Source: Streptomyces sp. NRRL WC-3742 (GTDB lineage: Bacteria > Actinomycetota > Actinomycetes > Streptomycetales > Streptomycetaceae). Taken from it: a stretch of DNA of 64,000 nucleotides. The DNA lies in NCBI RefSeq assembly GCF_000720635.1, contig NZ_JOCF01000024.1, positions 56,933-120,932 of the forward strand, in the 5' to 3' direction. The notes below the pieces were generated by a model. It saw nothing but the letters and a program-made list of their open reading frames with translations. It had not been told where the DNA came from and searched no databases. The translations under genes were made by a program, and so were the position numbers. Shown here in pieces: positions 25,180 through 33,522 of the stretch; positions within the stretch are counted from its first letter, which is position 1, and each line of letters opens with the position of its first letter.

Positions 25180-26361
25180 CTACACAGGCCCACCGACAGC
25201 CCGCTCCGCTGTCTCGTAACTCTCCTCCGCGGATACGGCGGCCGCGGCCGCACGCTCGACCTTCAGGTGCTCCACGACGTTGAGCGCCACCAGCAGCACG
25301 GCCAGCGTGACCAGCACCACCAGCGCCGGCAGGCGCACCATCGCGGGCGCCAGTGCCAGCACCAGCGCCGCCGCGACCACCCGGGTCGTGGCGACGGTGC
25401 GGAACATCATCCAGCGCGTGTACCCGAAGGTCGTCAGGTAGAGCGCGCAGCCCCCGTACAGCAGCGCCACCGCGCCGGGCTCGAGCACCCGCCAGGGGTC
25501 GGCGACCGTCTCCCCGAAGCCGACCGCCACCCCGATCACCCCGGCGACCAGCGCGAGGTGCCCGTACTGGAAGACCCGCCGGATCACGTCCCGCCGCGAG
25601 TCGGCGACCTCGACGGCGTGGCGCATCGCGTCCGCCGCGTAGACGAAGTACTGCCACCACAGCCCGGCCGAGATGGTGAACGCGGCGGCCACGGCGGCGA
25701 GTTCGGCCGCGTCCAGCCGGGCGCCGGCCGCCGTGCCGCCGATGCCGACGATCGACTCCCCCAGTGCCACCAGCAGGAACAGCGCGAACCGCTCCGGCAT
25801 GTGGGTGGGGTGGTAGGCCACCACGGCCAGCCTGCGCCGGAACACCACCGGAACCGAGAGGTCGCACAGCGCGGCCGTCGCCCACAGCGCCAGCCGGGGG
25901 CCGTCCGGCAGCAGCCCGCCCAGCACCAGCAGCGGCCCGCTGACCAGCACCCCGGCTCCGTACGGGCCGCGCCAGACGCCGGGGATGCGGATCAGCAGGA
26001 GCAGCAGCACCACCCGGGCCAGCCAGTACGCCAGGCCCAGCAGCAGCCCCCGGCCGCCCCAGGCTCCGGGGACGGCCAGCGCCATGAACAGGCCCGCCAG
26101 GGCGACGAACAGGATGCCGAGGCGGTCCCGCAGGTTGTCCACGTCGCGGATGTTGGCCTGCACGGTGGTGCCGACCCAGCACCAGTACACCGGGACGAAG
26201 ACCACCAGCGCCTGCACCAGCCCGAGGGGGCCGTGGTCGTGGTGCAGCAGCCCCGAGACCTGGGTGATCGCGAAGACGAAGACCAGGTCGAAGTACAGCT
26301 CGGCCCAGGTGACCCGCTTCTCCTCCTGGCCGCCCGCCTCGACTACACCTGTCGTGCTCAT
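25180..26361 (-). CDS. LtrA-family membrane protein 2
   Basis: Integral membrane protein of 393 residues, with the LtrA signature VTWAELYFDLVFVFAITQVS at residue 18 and about ten hydrophobic helices. It shares only the fold and signature with the protein at 3885-5081, so it is an older paralogue, not a recent duplicate. The ATG at 26361 follows GGAGGAACG. Upstream lies a 47-base perfect palindrome (26399-26445), so this gene may be controlled by it or insulated from the next gene. Function unknown. Confidence 0.87.
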   Translation of the reverse strand: MSTTGVVEAGGQEEKRVTWAELYFDLVFVFAITQVSGLLHHDHGPLGLVQALVVFVPVYWCWVGTTVQANIRDVDNLRDRLGILFVALAGLFMALAVPGAWGGRGLLLGLAYWLARVVLLLLLIRIPGVWRGPYGAGVLVSGPLLVLGGLLPDGPRLALWATAALCDLSVPVVFRRRLAVVAYHPTHMPERFALFLLVALGESIVGIGGTAAGARLDAAELAAVAAAFTISAGLWWQYFVYAADAMRHAVEVADSRRDVIRRVFQYGHLALVAGVIGVAVGFGETVADPWRVLEPGAVALLYGGCALYLTTFGYTRWMMFRTVATTRVVAAALVLALAPAMVRLPALVVLVTLAVLLVALNVVEHLKVERAAAAAVSAEESYETAERAVGGPV

Positions 26362-26389
26362 CCGCCCGTTCCTCCCCGCCCGCCCCATG

Positions 26390-26445
26390 ACTACATCCGT
26401 AGTGCCACTACTCCTGTAGTGCCACTACAGGAGTAGTGGCACTAC
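26390..26445. repeat. Palindromic element B, copy 1
   Basis: A 47-base perfect palindrome (26399-26445) with 17-bp arms and a central 13-mer GTAGTGCCACTAC that is itself palindromic apart from its middle base. The 13-mer therefore occurs three times. It is preceded by GACTACATCC, which also pairs with the first GTAGT. A close relative lies at 41757-41796. It lies between the 3' end of the HAD gene and the 5' end of the LtrA 2 gene, both on the minus strand. Confidence 0.9.
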
Positions 26446-26510
26446 ACCCGGCGTACGAAGGCCCCGCTCCGGCGACGGCCGGAACGGGGCCCACGACAGC
26501 ACCGCAGAAA

Positions 26511-27290
26511 CTAGACCAACTCGACGAGGTCCGCGATCGACTTGACCACCCGGGTCGGCCGGTACGGGAACCGCTCGACGTCCTCGGCGGCCGTCAGACC
26601 GGTGAGCACCAGGATGGTCTCCATCCCGGCCTCCATGCCCGCGACGATGTCGGTGTCCATCCGGTCGCCGATCATCACGGCGCTCTCCGAGTGCGCCCCG
26701 GCCGTGTTCAGCGCTTCGCGCATCATCAGCGGGTTGGGCTTGCCGACGAAGTACGGCTCCACGCCCGTCGCCTTGGTGATCAGCGCCGCGACCGACCCGG
26801 TGGCCGGCAGCACCCCCTCGGTGGAGGGGCCCGTCTCGTCGGGGTTGGTGCAGATGAACCGCGCGCCCTGGTTGATCAGCCGGATCGCCTTGGTCAGCGC
26901 CTCGAACGAGTACGTCCGCGTCTCGCCCAGCACGACGTAGTCCGGGTTGTTGTCCGTCAGCACGTACCCGGCCTGGTACAGGGCGGTGGTCAGGCCCGCC
27001 TCCCCGATCACGTACGCCGTTCCGTTGGGGCGCTGACCCTTGAGGAAGCTCGCGGTCGCCAGGGCCGAGGTCCAGATGCACTCCTCCGGCACCTCCAGCC
27101 CCATCCCGGCCAGCCGGGCGCTGAGGTCACGCGGGGTGTAGATGGAGTTGTTGGTCAGCACCAGGAACGGCTTGCCGGACTCCCGCAGCCTGCGCAGGAA
27201 CTCCTTCGCCCCCGGAATCGGCGTGCCCTCGTGGATGAGGACCCCGTCCATGTCGGTCAGCCAGGACTCGATGGGCTTGCGGTCTGCCAC
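26511..27290 (-). CDS. HAD-IIA family phosphatase (NagD-like)
   Basis: Protein of 259 residues with the HAD phosphatase motifs: WLTDMDGVLIHEG with the nucleophile Asp, LTNNS, KPNPLMMREAL with the Lys, and IGDRMDTDIVAGMEAGM. The cap between about residues 85 and 180 is the C2a type of the NagD group, which includes nucleotide and sugar phosphatases. Cytosolic. The GTG at 27290 has GGGAG upstream. Substrate cannot be read from sequence. Confidence 0.92.
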   Translation of the reverse strand: MADRKPIESWLTDMDGVLIHEGTPIPGAKEFLRRLRESGKPFLVLTNNSIYTPRDLSARLAGMGLEVPEECIWTSALATASFLKGQRPNGTAYVIGEAGLTTALYQAGYVLTDNNPDYVVLGETRTYSFEALTKAIRLINQGARFICTNPDETGPSTEGVLPATGSVAALITKATGVEPYFVGKPNPLMMREALNTAGAHSESAVMIGDRMDTDIVAGMEAGMETILVLTGLTAAEDVERFPYRPTRVVKSIADLVELV

Positions 27291-27457
27291 GTGCGTGTCT
27301 CCCGAAGTGTTGCAACGTCTTGCGAGGGGGCCCTGACGCGCCCCAGCCTAATCCGCCCACCCCGACGAGGACAGGACGTATCGCCCCCCGGACGCCCACC
27401 CCAACACCCGGCGGCCGAACCGGGAGGAAGGGGGCGCCGTGTGGTTGGGTGGGCGGC

Positions 27458-28531
27458 ATGAGCGGTGAGACGGCGGGTGCGGCGCGGGTCGGGCTGATCG
27501 GGTACGGGCTGGCCGGGTCGGCCTTCCACGCGCCGTTGATCGCGACGACGCCCGGGCTGCGGCTGGCGGCCGTGGTCACGGCCAATCCGGAGCGACGGGA
27601 GCAGTTGGCGCGCGAGCATCCCGGGGCCCGGGCGGTGGACACGCCCGAACTGCTGCTCGCGGACCCGGAGGGGCTGGACCTGGTCGTCATCGCCTCGCCG
27701 AACCGTACGCACGCACCGCTGGCGAGGGCGGCGCTGCGGGCGGGGCTGGCCACGGTGGTGGACAAGCCGCTGGCGGGGACGGCCGCCGAGGCGCTGGAGC
27801 TGTGCCGGCTGGCGGATTCGCGCGGGGTGCTGCTGTCCGTGTTCCAGAACCGGCGCTGGGACGGGGACTTCCTCACGGCGAGCCGGCTTGTGCGCGGCGG
27901 CGCGCTCGGGCGGGTGCACCGGTTCGAGTCCCGGTTCGAGCGGTTCCGTCCGAAGCCGAAGCCGGGCTGGCGGGAGCTGGCCGATCCGGCCGAGGCCGGG
28001 GGCACGCTGTACGACCTGGGCAGCCACCTGGTCGACCAGGCGCTCACGCTGTTCGGGCCGGTCGAGACGGTGTACGCGGAGGTGGACGTGCGCCGCGACG
28101 GCGCGGTGGTCGACGACGACGCCTTCCTCGCCCTCACCCACGCCTCCGGCACCCGCTCCCACCTGTGGACCAGCGCCCTCACCCCGCTGACCGGCCCCCG
28201 GCTGCGGGTGCTCGGCGACACCGCCGGCTACGTCAAGGCGGGCATGGACCCGCAGGAGGCCGACCTGCGCGCGGGCCTGCGCCCCGGCAACGACCGCCCG
28301 TGGGGCGCGGACCTGCCGGAGCGCTACGGCACCCTGGGTACCGACGAGTCCGCGATCTCCCTGCCCACCGACCCCGGCGACTACCCGGCCTTCTACGCCG
28401 GCATCGCCGCCGCCCTCGCCTCCCCCGGCACCCCGCCCCCGGTCGACCCGTACGACGCGGTGGCCGCCCTGACCGTCCTGGAGGCCGCCCGCGCCTCGGC
28501 GGCGACGGGGACGACCGTCCGGCTGGCCTGA
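27458..28531 (+). CDS. Gfo/Idh/MocA-family oxidoreductase
   Basis: Protein of 357 residues. The N-terminal Rossmann fold binds NAD(P) (VGLIGYGLAGSAFHAPL), the DKPLAGT stretch holds the conserved Lys, and GGTLYDLGSHLVDQAL belongs to the C-terminal alpha/beta domain. Family members oxidise or reduce sugars, inositols and related compounds. The first 120 codons use G at third positions and several TTG/GTG, unlike the C-rich second half. The ATG at 27458 begins the Rossmann fold; the Pro-rich frame upstream is not coding. Divergent from the HAD gene. Confidence 0.92.
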   Translation: MSGETAGAARVGLIGYGLAGSAFHAPLIATTPGLRLAAVVTANPERREQLAREHPGARAVDTPELLLADPEGLDLVVIASPNRTHAPLARAALRAGLATVVDKPLAGTAAEALELCRLADSRGVLLSVFQNRRWDGDFLTASRLVRGGALGRVHRFESRFERFRPKPKPGWRELADPAEAGGTLYDLGSHLVDQALTLFGPVETVYAEVDVRRDGAVVDDDAFLALTHASGTRSHLWTSALTPLTGPRLRVLGDTAGYVKAGMDPQEADLRAGLRPGNDRPWGADLPERYGTLGTDESAISLPTDPGDYPAFYAGIAAALASPGTPPPVDPYDAVAALTVLEAARASAATGTTVRLA

Positions 28532-28575
28532 CCGACCCCTTATCCCTCCTTGATCGCTGCCCCTACGATGACCGG

Positions 28576-29190
28576 ATGACCACACCCGGGGGGCGGCCGC
28601 TGAGCCACGACGAGCAGCGGGAACGCGAACGGGCCTGGTCCGCGCAGCAGAAGGAACGCGAGCGGGCCTGGACCGAGGAGCACCGCAAGCGCCAGGCCGC
28701 CCTGGAGGTCGAGCAGCGCGAGCAGGAGCGGGTTGAGTTCGCCGCCCGGGAACGCACCGCCTGGGCGCTGGGCAAGCGCGGCGGGCGCATCGGCCACCTC
28801 GACGTCACCGCGCCGGACGGCGAGCAGGTGCGGATCGCGGTGGTGTGGCTCGGCCGGTTCCGGGCCACCCGCAAGCCGCTGGACGACTACGCCCCGCTGC
28901 GGCACGTCATACCGGACGGCGAGGGCGTCCTGCTGCTCATCCCGATCGCGGCGCTCATCGGCCTCGACTTCGCACTGCGCTGGGCCGTCCTGGCCCTGCT
29001 CGGCCGCCCCCGCTGGGCCGTCGGCGCCGCGGTGGGCGACGACCGGGGCAAGGGCGGGGACAACAACCTCGTCCTCCTGCGCACCCGGCACCGGGACACC
29101 GCCCTGCGGCAGGCGTCGGCCCTGGCCGACGCGGTGGAGCGCACGGGGCGAACCGCCCTCACGCCCCTCACGCCCCTCACACCCCGATGA
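28576..29190 (+). CDS. Conserved hypothetical protein with coiled coil and membrane segment
   Basis: Not recognised as a named family. Of 204 residues, the first 70 are highly charged and form a predicted coiled coil (EQRERERAWSAQQKERERAW, RQAALEVEQREQERVEF). A small folded part follows, then one hydrophobic helix (about 118-143, LLLIPIAALIGLDFALRWAVLALL), and the end repeats LTP three times because of a 9-bp DNA repeat. A membrane-anchored scaffold is possible, but nothing more can be said. The last 14 bases overlap the convergent PIN toxin gene. Confidence 0.7.
   Translation: MTTPGGRPLSHDEQRERERAWSAQQKERERAWTEEHRKRQAALEVEQREQERVEFAARERTAWALGKRGGRIGHLDVTAPDGEQVRIAVVWLGRFRATRKPLDDYAPLRHVIPDGEGVLLLIPIAALIGLDFALRWAVLALLGRPRWAVGAAVGDDRGKGGDNNLVLLRTRHRDTALRQASALADAVERTGRTALTPLTPLTPR
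29157..29183. repeat. 9-bp repeats spanning the PIN toxin stop
   Basis: Three copies of CCTCACGCC/CCTCACACC. They encode LTP-LTP-LTP in the plus-strand gene, and the TCA of the third (29177) is the TGA stop of the minus-strand toxin gene, so one repeat serves two genes. Confidence 0.8.
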
Positions 29191-29599
29191 CCTCCACCGC
29201 CGAGGCCAGCCCCCGGAAGTCCCCCACGTTGCGGGTGTACAGCGGCAGCCCGTGCGCGGAGGCGACGGCGGCGATCATCAGGTCGATCCGCCGCGGCCGG
29301 GGCTGGCGCCCGGCGGCGATCGTCAGCGTGACCAGCGTCCCGTACCGGGCGGCGGCCGCCGCGTCGAAGGGCAGCGGCTCGAAGTCGGCCATCGCCGCCC
29401 CGAGCACCTCCATCCGCGCGGCCCGGCTGGCCGGGTCCCGCGCCATCGACACGCCCTGCTGCAGCTCCGCGAAGGTGATGGCGGTCAGCTCCGGGACGGC
29501 CGGCAGGTCCGAGGGCCGCAGCAGCGCCAGATCGATGTAGACACACGTGTCCAGCACCCCGGCCGGCCTGCGCCGGGACGCCCGCCTGCGCTCAGCCAC
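29177..29599 (-). CDS. PIN-domain toxin (VapC-like)
   Basis: Protein of 140 residues with the four acidic positions of a PIN ribonuclease: LDTCVYID near the N-terminus, FAELQQGV, IDLMIAAVA and LYTRNVGDF. VapC toxins cleave tRNA or rRNA when free of antitoxin. The GTG at 29599 overlaps the antitoxin gene by 8 bases, as is usual for such pairs. An extended basic start (AERRRASRRRPAG) precedes the PIN domain. Its 3' end overlaps the convergent gene by 14 bases. Confidence 0.88.
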   Translation of the reverse strand: MAERRRASRRRPAGVLDTCVYIDLALLRPSDLPAVPELTAITFAELQQGVSMARDPASRAARMEVLGAAMADFEPLPFDAAAAARYGTLVTLTIAAGRQPRPRRIDLMIAAVASAHGLPLYTRNVGDFRGLASAVEVIGV

Positions 29600-29876
29600 G
29601 CGCCCGCTCGAACGGATCGTCGCCCTCGTCCCCGACCAGCTCCTCGGGCCCGAAGTACTCCTCCGCCTCCTTGCGCATCTCCTGGTAGTCCACCCGCGGC
29701 AACTTCACGTGCCGCGCCACCAGTTCCTCCGCCGTCAACCGCCGCCGCCCCGAAACCGGCCGCAACTCCGCGACCTCCACCCCGTTCCTGGTGATGTGGA
29801 AGGTCTCCCCCGCCTCCACCTGATCCATCACCGCGGCGGAGTTGTTCCGGAACTCCCGCTGGGTAATCGTCCTCAT
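29592..29876 (-). CDS. Phd/YefM-family antitoxin
   Basis: Protein of 94 residues with the Phd fold at the N-terminus (RTITQREFRNNSAAVMDQVEAGETFHITRNGVEVAEL) and an acidic, flexible C-terminus that would wrap the toxin. Such proteins neutralise the toxin and repress their own promoter. The ATG at 29876 is the only start that gives the complete fold. It is the upstream gene of the pair. The promoter should lie in the 139 bases before the divergent small membrane protein gene. Confidence 0.88.
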   Translation of the reverse strand: MRTITQREFRNNSAAVMDQVEAGETFHITRNGVEVAELRPVSGRRRLTAEELVARHVKLPRVDYQEMRKEAEEYFGPEELVGDEGDDPFERARG

Positions 29877-30015
29877 CCCCCCAAGGTAGCCCCGCGTAGC
29901 ACCACTGGCTACACCTCCGCCCGCCGTGCGGGAACCCGGCGGACCCCACGATCGTCCTGCTGGACGAGCAGGCCGGGAACTCAGGTCCCGGAAGACACCG
30001 AAGGGGGGCACGGGC

Positions 30016-30306
30016 ATGGCGATCGTCGCGATGGTGCTCGGGCTGCTTCGGGTGTTGACCGGGGATGTGGTGGGTGACGGCGGGGCGTTGGCGGCGGTGG
30101 CTGCGGCGGCGGTGGTGCTGCTGGCCGGTACGGCTGCGGTGGCGTTGGCCGGGGCCCGGGTGCTGGGGGTGCGGGCGCCGGCGGTGGTGCGCAGCGGGGT
30201 GCTGCGGCGGCGGGCGTTCCGTACGGCGTTCCTGCCGCAGCGTGATCCGGACGCCCGGGGCAGGCGGCGTCCGAGGGCTCCGGGTGCGGTCCCGGCGGCC
30301 GTGTAG
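30016..30306 (+). CDS. Small membrane protein upstream of YidC (DUF6412-like)
   Basis: Protein of 96 residues with one or two hydrophobic helices (about 3-20 and 27-50) and a basic C-terminus (RRRAFRTAFLPQRDPDARGRRRP). The ATG at 30016 follows AAGGGGGG by 7 bases. Small proteins of this kind sit before accessory YidC genes in Streptomyces; the DUF number is given from memory of that context. An assembly or partner role for YidC is inference. Confidence 0.7.
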   Translation: MAIVAMVLGLLRVLTGDVVGDGGALAAVAAAAVVLLAGTAAVALAGARVLGVRAPAVVRSGVLRRRAFRTAFLPQRDPDARGRRRPRAPGAVPAAV

Positions 30307-30378
30307 ATCTGCTTTCGGCTTCGCGGCCGTCCTCCGTCGACCACTCATGTCCTGAGACCCCGGAGGGCTCGCTCCACC

Positions 30379-31068
30379 ATGTCCGTTCTCGCTGTTCTCG
30401 ACCCTGCCGTCGCCGTCGCCCATGCGGCCGTCGCCGCGCTCGCCCACGTCCTGCCGACCGCGCTCGCGATCGTCCTGTTCACCGTCGCCGTACGGCTGGC
30501 GCTGCATCCGCTGGCGCGGGCGGCGGCGCGCGGGGGGAAGGCGCGGGGGAGGCTGGCGCCGAGGGTCGCGGAGTTGCAGAAGAAGCACGAGGAGCGCCCG
30601 GAGCGGCTGCGGGAGGCGCTGGCGGAGCTGTACCGGGAGGAGCAGGTGTCGCCGGTGGCGGGGTGTCTGCCGATGCTGGTGCAGATTCCGTTCTTCTCGG
30701 TGATGTACCGGCTGTTCACCACGCCGAACGACCTGCTGGACCACACCCTGTTCGGCGTTCCGCTGGGGCTGCACGTCGGGGGCGCGCACGGTGCCGGGCA
30801 GGTGGCGGTGTTCGTGGCGCTGGAGGTGGGGCTGGCGGCGGTCGGGTTCGTCAACTACCGCCGGGCGCGGCGGGCGGCCGCGGCGCAGGCGACTCCGCAG
30901 CCGGGGGCGCGGGTGCTGCCGTACCTGTCGTTCGGGTCGGCGCTGTTCGCGCTGCTGGTGCCGGTGGCGGCCGTGCTGTACCTGCTGACGACGGGCGTGT
31001 GGTCGACGGCGGAGCGGGCGTGGCTGTACCGGGGTGTCCCGGTGCCGGCGGCCGCTCTCGCCGTCTGA
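30379..31068 (+). CDS. YidC/Oxa1/Alb3-family membrane insertase (accessory copy)
   Basis: Protein of 229 residues with the Oxa1 core: a first helix, LFTVAVRLALHPLARAA, the cytoplasmic hairpin region AELQKKHEERPERLREALAELYREEQVSPVAGCLPMLVQIPFF, and three later helices. The conserved Arg in VRLALHPL is kept. It inserts membrane proteins with or without SecYEG. It is short and lacks the C-terminal basic tail and rnpA-rpmH context of the main yidC, so it is a second copy. It follows the small membrane protein gene by 72 bases. Confidence 0.9.
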   Translation: MSVLAVLDPAVAVAHAAVAALAHVLPTALAIVLFTVAVRLALHPLARAAARGGKARGRLAPRVAELQKKHEERPERLREALAELYREEQVSPVAGCLPMLVQIPFFSVMYRLFTTPNDLLDHTLFGVPLGLHVGGAHGAGQVAVFVALEVGLAAVGFVNYRRARRAAAAQATPQPGARVLPYLSFGSALFALLVPVAAVLYLLTTGVWSTAERAWLYRGVPVPAAALAV

Positions 31069-31082
31069 CCGGCGCGGAAGTG

Positions 31083-31775
31083 TCAGAAGTGGCGCAGCAG
31101 TTCGGGGAACGCCCCGAGCTGCAGCGTCACCTCCTCCGGGCCGAGTTCGACGTGCTCGAGCACCCAGGTGCGCTCGTGCGGGATGAAGACGGTGCGCAGC
31201 CCGGCCTTGCGGGCGGGGGCGATGTCGGACTTGGGCGAGTTGCCGATCATCCACGTCCGGTCGGGGTCGAGGCCGAGGTCGGCGGTGAGCTGCAGGTAGG
31301 TGTCGACGGACTTCTCGGCGACGATGTGGACGCCCCGGAAGTGGTGGTCGACGGTGGAGGCGTCCACCTTGGCCTGCTGCTCGTCCCGGTCGCCCTTGGT
31401 GAGCAGCAGCAGGTGGTGCCGGCCGGCGAGGGCGCCGAGGGTGTCGGCGACGCCGGGCATCAGCTCGATCGCGCCGCGGTCGGTGAGCGGGGTGAGCAGG
31501 GCGTCGATGCGGGCCACGTCGGCGGCGGTCACCTCCCGGTCGGCGCCGTACAGGTGGTGCAGGCAGTCGACGAGGCTCTGCCGGAAGACGCCGGCGCCGT
31601 AGCCGTGGGCGGCGGAGTTGTCGGCCTCGATCCGGTCGAGCAGGGCCGTGACGCCCTCGCGCTCGGAGGGGGTGGCGACCCAGTCCAGGAAGCCGTCGGT
31701 GACGCGCTCGAAGAGGACGTTGTTCTCCCAGAGGGTGTCGTCGGCGTCGAAGATGAGGATCTGGTCGGTGTGCAT
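31083..31775 (-). CDS. HAD-family hydrolase
   Basis: Protein of 230 residues with motif I FDADDTLWENN, motif II LLLLTKGD, a Lys in AEKSVDTY and motif IV GNSPKSDIAPA. The cap is inserted after motif I and helical (class C1). A small-molecule phosphatase is expected; the substrate is unknown. The ATG at 31775 has AAGGA. It converges on the YidC gene with 14 bases between stops and is 22 bases after the Nudix gene, so the two minus-strand genes probably form an operon. Confidence 0.9.
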   Translation of the reverse strand: MHTDQILIFDADDTLWENNVLFERVTDGFLDWVATPSEREGVTALLDRIEADNSAAHGYGAGVFRQSLVDCLHHLYGADREVTAADVARIDALLTPLTDRGAIELMPGVADTLGALAGRHHLLLLTKGDRDEQQAKVDASTVDHHFRGVHIVAEKSVDTYLQLTADLGLDPDRTWMIGNSPKSDIAPARKAGLRTVFIPHERTWVLEHVELGPEEVTLQLGAFPELLRHF

Positions 31776-31797
31776 CGGGGTCCTTGGTGGTGGTGGG

Positions 31798-32343
31798 TCA
31801 GGCGAGCGTGCGGGCGGCCCGGTCGAGGGTTTCGCGGAGGTTCTCCTCGCTGGTCCGCAGCCGCGCCTCGTCGAGGGTGAGCCACTCCAGCGGGGCGTCC
31901 GGGTTCTCGGGGCGGACCCGGTCGGGGGTGTCGGTGGCGAGGAGGAAGCGCAGGTCGACGTGCTCGTGGGCGGGTTCGACGGCGTTGGCGGGCACCGGGA
32001 CCACGACGAGGTGGGCGAGCGCGGCGTCGGGCCAGGGGGTGAGGTCGGTGAGGCCCGTCTCCTCGCGGCCCTCGCGCAGGGCGATGTCCAGCGGCAGGGT
32101 CTCGCCCGGGTCGCCGTGGCCGCCGACCTGCAGCCACGCCTGCTGGCGCACGTGCCAGCGCAGCAGGACGCGGCGGGTCGGCGGGTGGACGATCAGCGCG
32201 GAGGCGGTGAAGTGCAGCGGGGTGGCGCGGTCCCAGGCGTCGGGGGCGCCGACCAGGGGCAGGGCTCTGGCGTGGTCGGCGGTCTCGGCGGGGCCCTGCG
32301 GGCGGTGGTCGTCCAGGAGTCGGGCCAGCTGGGGGCTCTGCAC
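31798..32343 (-). CDS. Nudix hydrolase
   Basis: Protein of 181 residues. The Nudix box is GGHGDPGETLPLDIALREGREETGL in parts (GxxxxxE ... REGREETGL), with one residue more than the strict consensus in the middle, a spacing known in Streptomyces members. Such enzymes cleave nucleoside diphosphates linked to another group; the substrate is unknown. Upstream partner of the HAD gene at 31083, with probable shared transcription. Divergent from the phosphatidyltransferase gene. Confidence 0.9.
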   Translation of the reverse strand: MQSPQLARLLDDHRPQGPAETADHARALPLVGAPDAWDRATPLHFTASALIVHPPTRRVLLRWHVRQQAWLQVGGHGDPGETLPLDIALREGREETGLTDLTPWPDAALAHLVVVPVPANAVEPAHEHVDLRFLLATDTPDRVRPENPDAPLEWLTLDEARLRTSEENLRETLDRAARTLA

Positions 32344-32571
32344 GGTGGGGATGCTCCTCGTTCCGCTGCCGGCCGCGTCGACCGGGCAGGAGGGTCGGGT
32401 GGTCAGGGTCCGGCGAACCCGCGCAGCCTAGCTTCGCGCCGTACCGGCGGCCCAGCGGTTTTCACCCGGATGCCGGACCGTACGGGCGGCGCGTACCGGT
32501 GGTCGGGGCGGGCTCCCGGAGGCCGTAGCCTCTGTGGTGATCATTCAGGGCCAGGTGGAGGGAAGTTCGTG

Positions 32572-33339
32572 ATGGTGGCTGCTCCGGCACTCGCCGAGCT
32601 GCGCGAGGTGTGCCAGCCGCAGGCCAAGCTGCAGAGCCGCAACGGTGAGCACTGGGCGGGCCGGCTGTACATGCGGGCGGTCTCGCTGCGGACCACCCGT
32701 CAGCTGGTGCGCACCTCGGTGTCGCCCAACACCCTGACCTGGGTGATGGTGGTGTGCGGCGTCGGCGGCGGCGCGGCGCTGCTGATCCCGGGCCTGACGG
32801 GCGCGGTGCTGGCGGCGGTGCTGTTCCAGCTGTTCCTGCTGTTCGACTGCGTGGACGGCGAAGTGGCGCGCTGGAAGCGCCAGTTCAGCATGGCCGGGGT
32901 GTACGTGGACCGGCTCGGCGCCTACCTCGCGGACGCCGCGCTGATGATCGGCGCGGGCGTACGGGCGGCGCGCGGCGGCTCGGACCTGTGGGTGTCGGCG
33001 GGCCTGGCGGCCGCGCTGGGCGTGGTGCTGCTCAAGGCGTCGACGGACCTGGTGGACGTGGCCCGGGCGCGCAGCGGCCAGGCCCCGGCGGACGAGGAGT
33101 CGACGCAGCCACGTTCGCAGGGCATCGCGACGGCCCGCAGGCTCGCCTCCATCTTCAAGATCCACCGGGTGACCAACGGCATCGAGGCTTCGCTGGTGCT
33201 GCTGGCGGCGGCCGTGGTGGACGCCGGGCTGCACAACCTGGACGCGACCCGGTGGACGCTCGCCGGGATCGCGGTGATCACCTGGGGGATGGTGGTGGCG
33301 CACCTGGCGTCGATCCTGTCCTCCTCCCGGCTGCGCTGA
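32572..33339 (+). CDS. CDP-alcohol phosphatidyltransferase
   Basis: Membrane enzyme of 255 residues. The defining motif D-x2-D-G-x2-A-R-x8-G-x3-D-x3-D is complete: DCVDGEVARWKRQFSMAG then VYVDRLGAYLAD. About six membrane helices. It joins a CDP-activated alcohol (such as CDP-diacylglycerol) to an alcohol acceptor in the membrane; the acceptor is unknown. The ATG at 32572 follows GGAGGG; a GTG three bases earlier is equally possible. The gene end lies in a perfect-length 26-bp tandem duplication (33328-33379). Confidence 0.9.
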   Translation: MVAAPALAELREVCQPQAKLQSRNGEHWAGRLYMRAVSLRTTRQLVRTSVSPNTLTWVMVVCGVGGGAALLIPGLTGAVLAAVLFQLFLLFDCVDGEVARWKRQFSMAGVYVDRLGAYLADAALMIGAGVRAARGGSDLWVSAGLAAALGVVLLKASTDLVDVARARSGQAPADEESTQPRSQGIATARRLASIFKIHRVTNGIEASLVLLAAAVVDAGLHNLDATRWTLAGIAVITWGMVVAHLASILSSSRLR

Positions 33340-33379
33340 CGGCTGAGGCGTCGCGGCTGCGGTGACGGTTCTGGCGTCG
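33328..33379. repeat. 26-bp tandem duplication spanning the stop codon
   Basis: Two adjacent 26-bp units (33328-33353 and 33354-33379) differ at four positions. The first carries the TGA stop of the phosphatidyltransferase gene (33337); the second carries a matching TGA at 33363, out of frame. Confidence 0.85.
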
Positions 33380-33439
33380 CTGCGGCGGTGGCGGCCCGGG
33401 CGGCCCGGCCGCAGTGGCGCGCGGCGGTCGGAGACCCCA

Positions 33440-33457
33440 CTCCCCCGCGCGGGGGAG
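33440..33457. terminator. Short perfect palindrome, possible terminator
   Basis: CTCCCCCGCGCGGGGGAG, an 18-base perfect palindrome, lies 100 bases after the phosphatidyltransferase stop. A hairpin would have almost no loop, so a terminator call is tentative. Confidence 0.4.
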
Positions 33458-33522
33458 GGCCCGCGCCGAAGCCCGTCCACGGGCGGACGCGGCGGGCCCG
33501 GGCCGCGCGGGAGGGTGGCGAC

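Noticed and set aside
23377..26436. A 1019-codon plus-strand frame opposite GH6, ung and LtrA 2
   Set aside because: Those minus-strand genes have strong family motifs; the plus frame has none.
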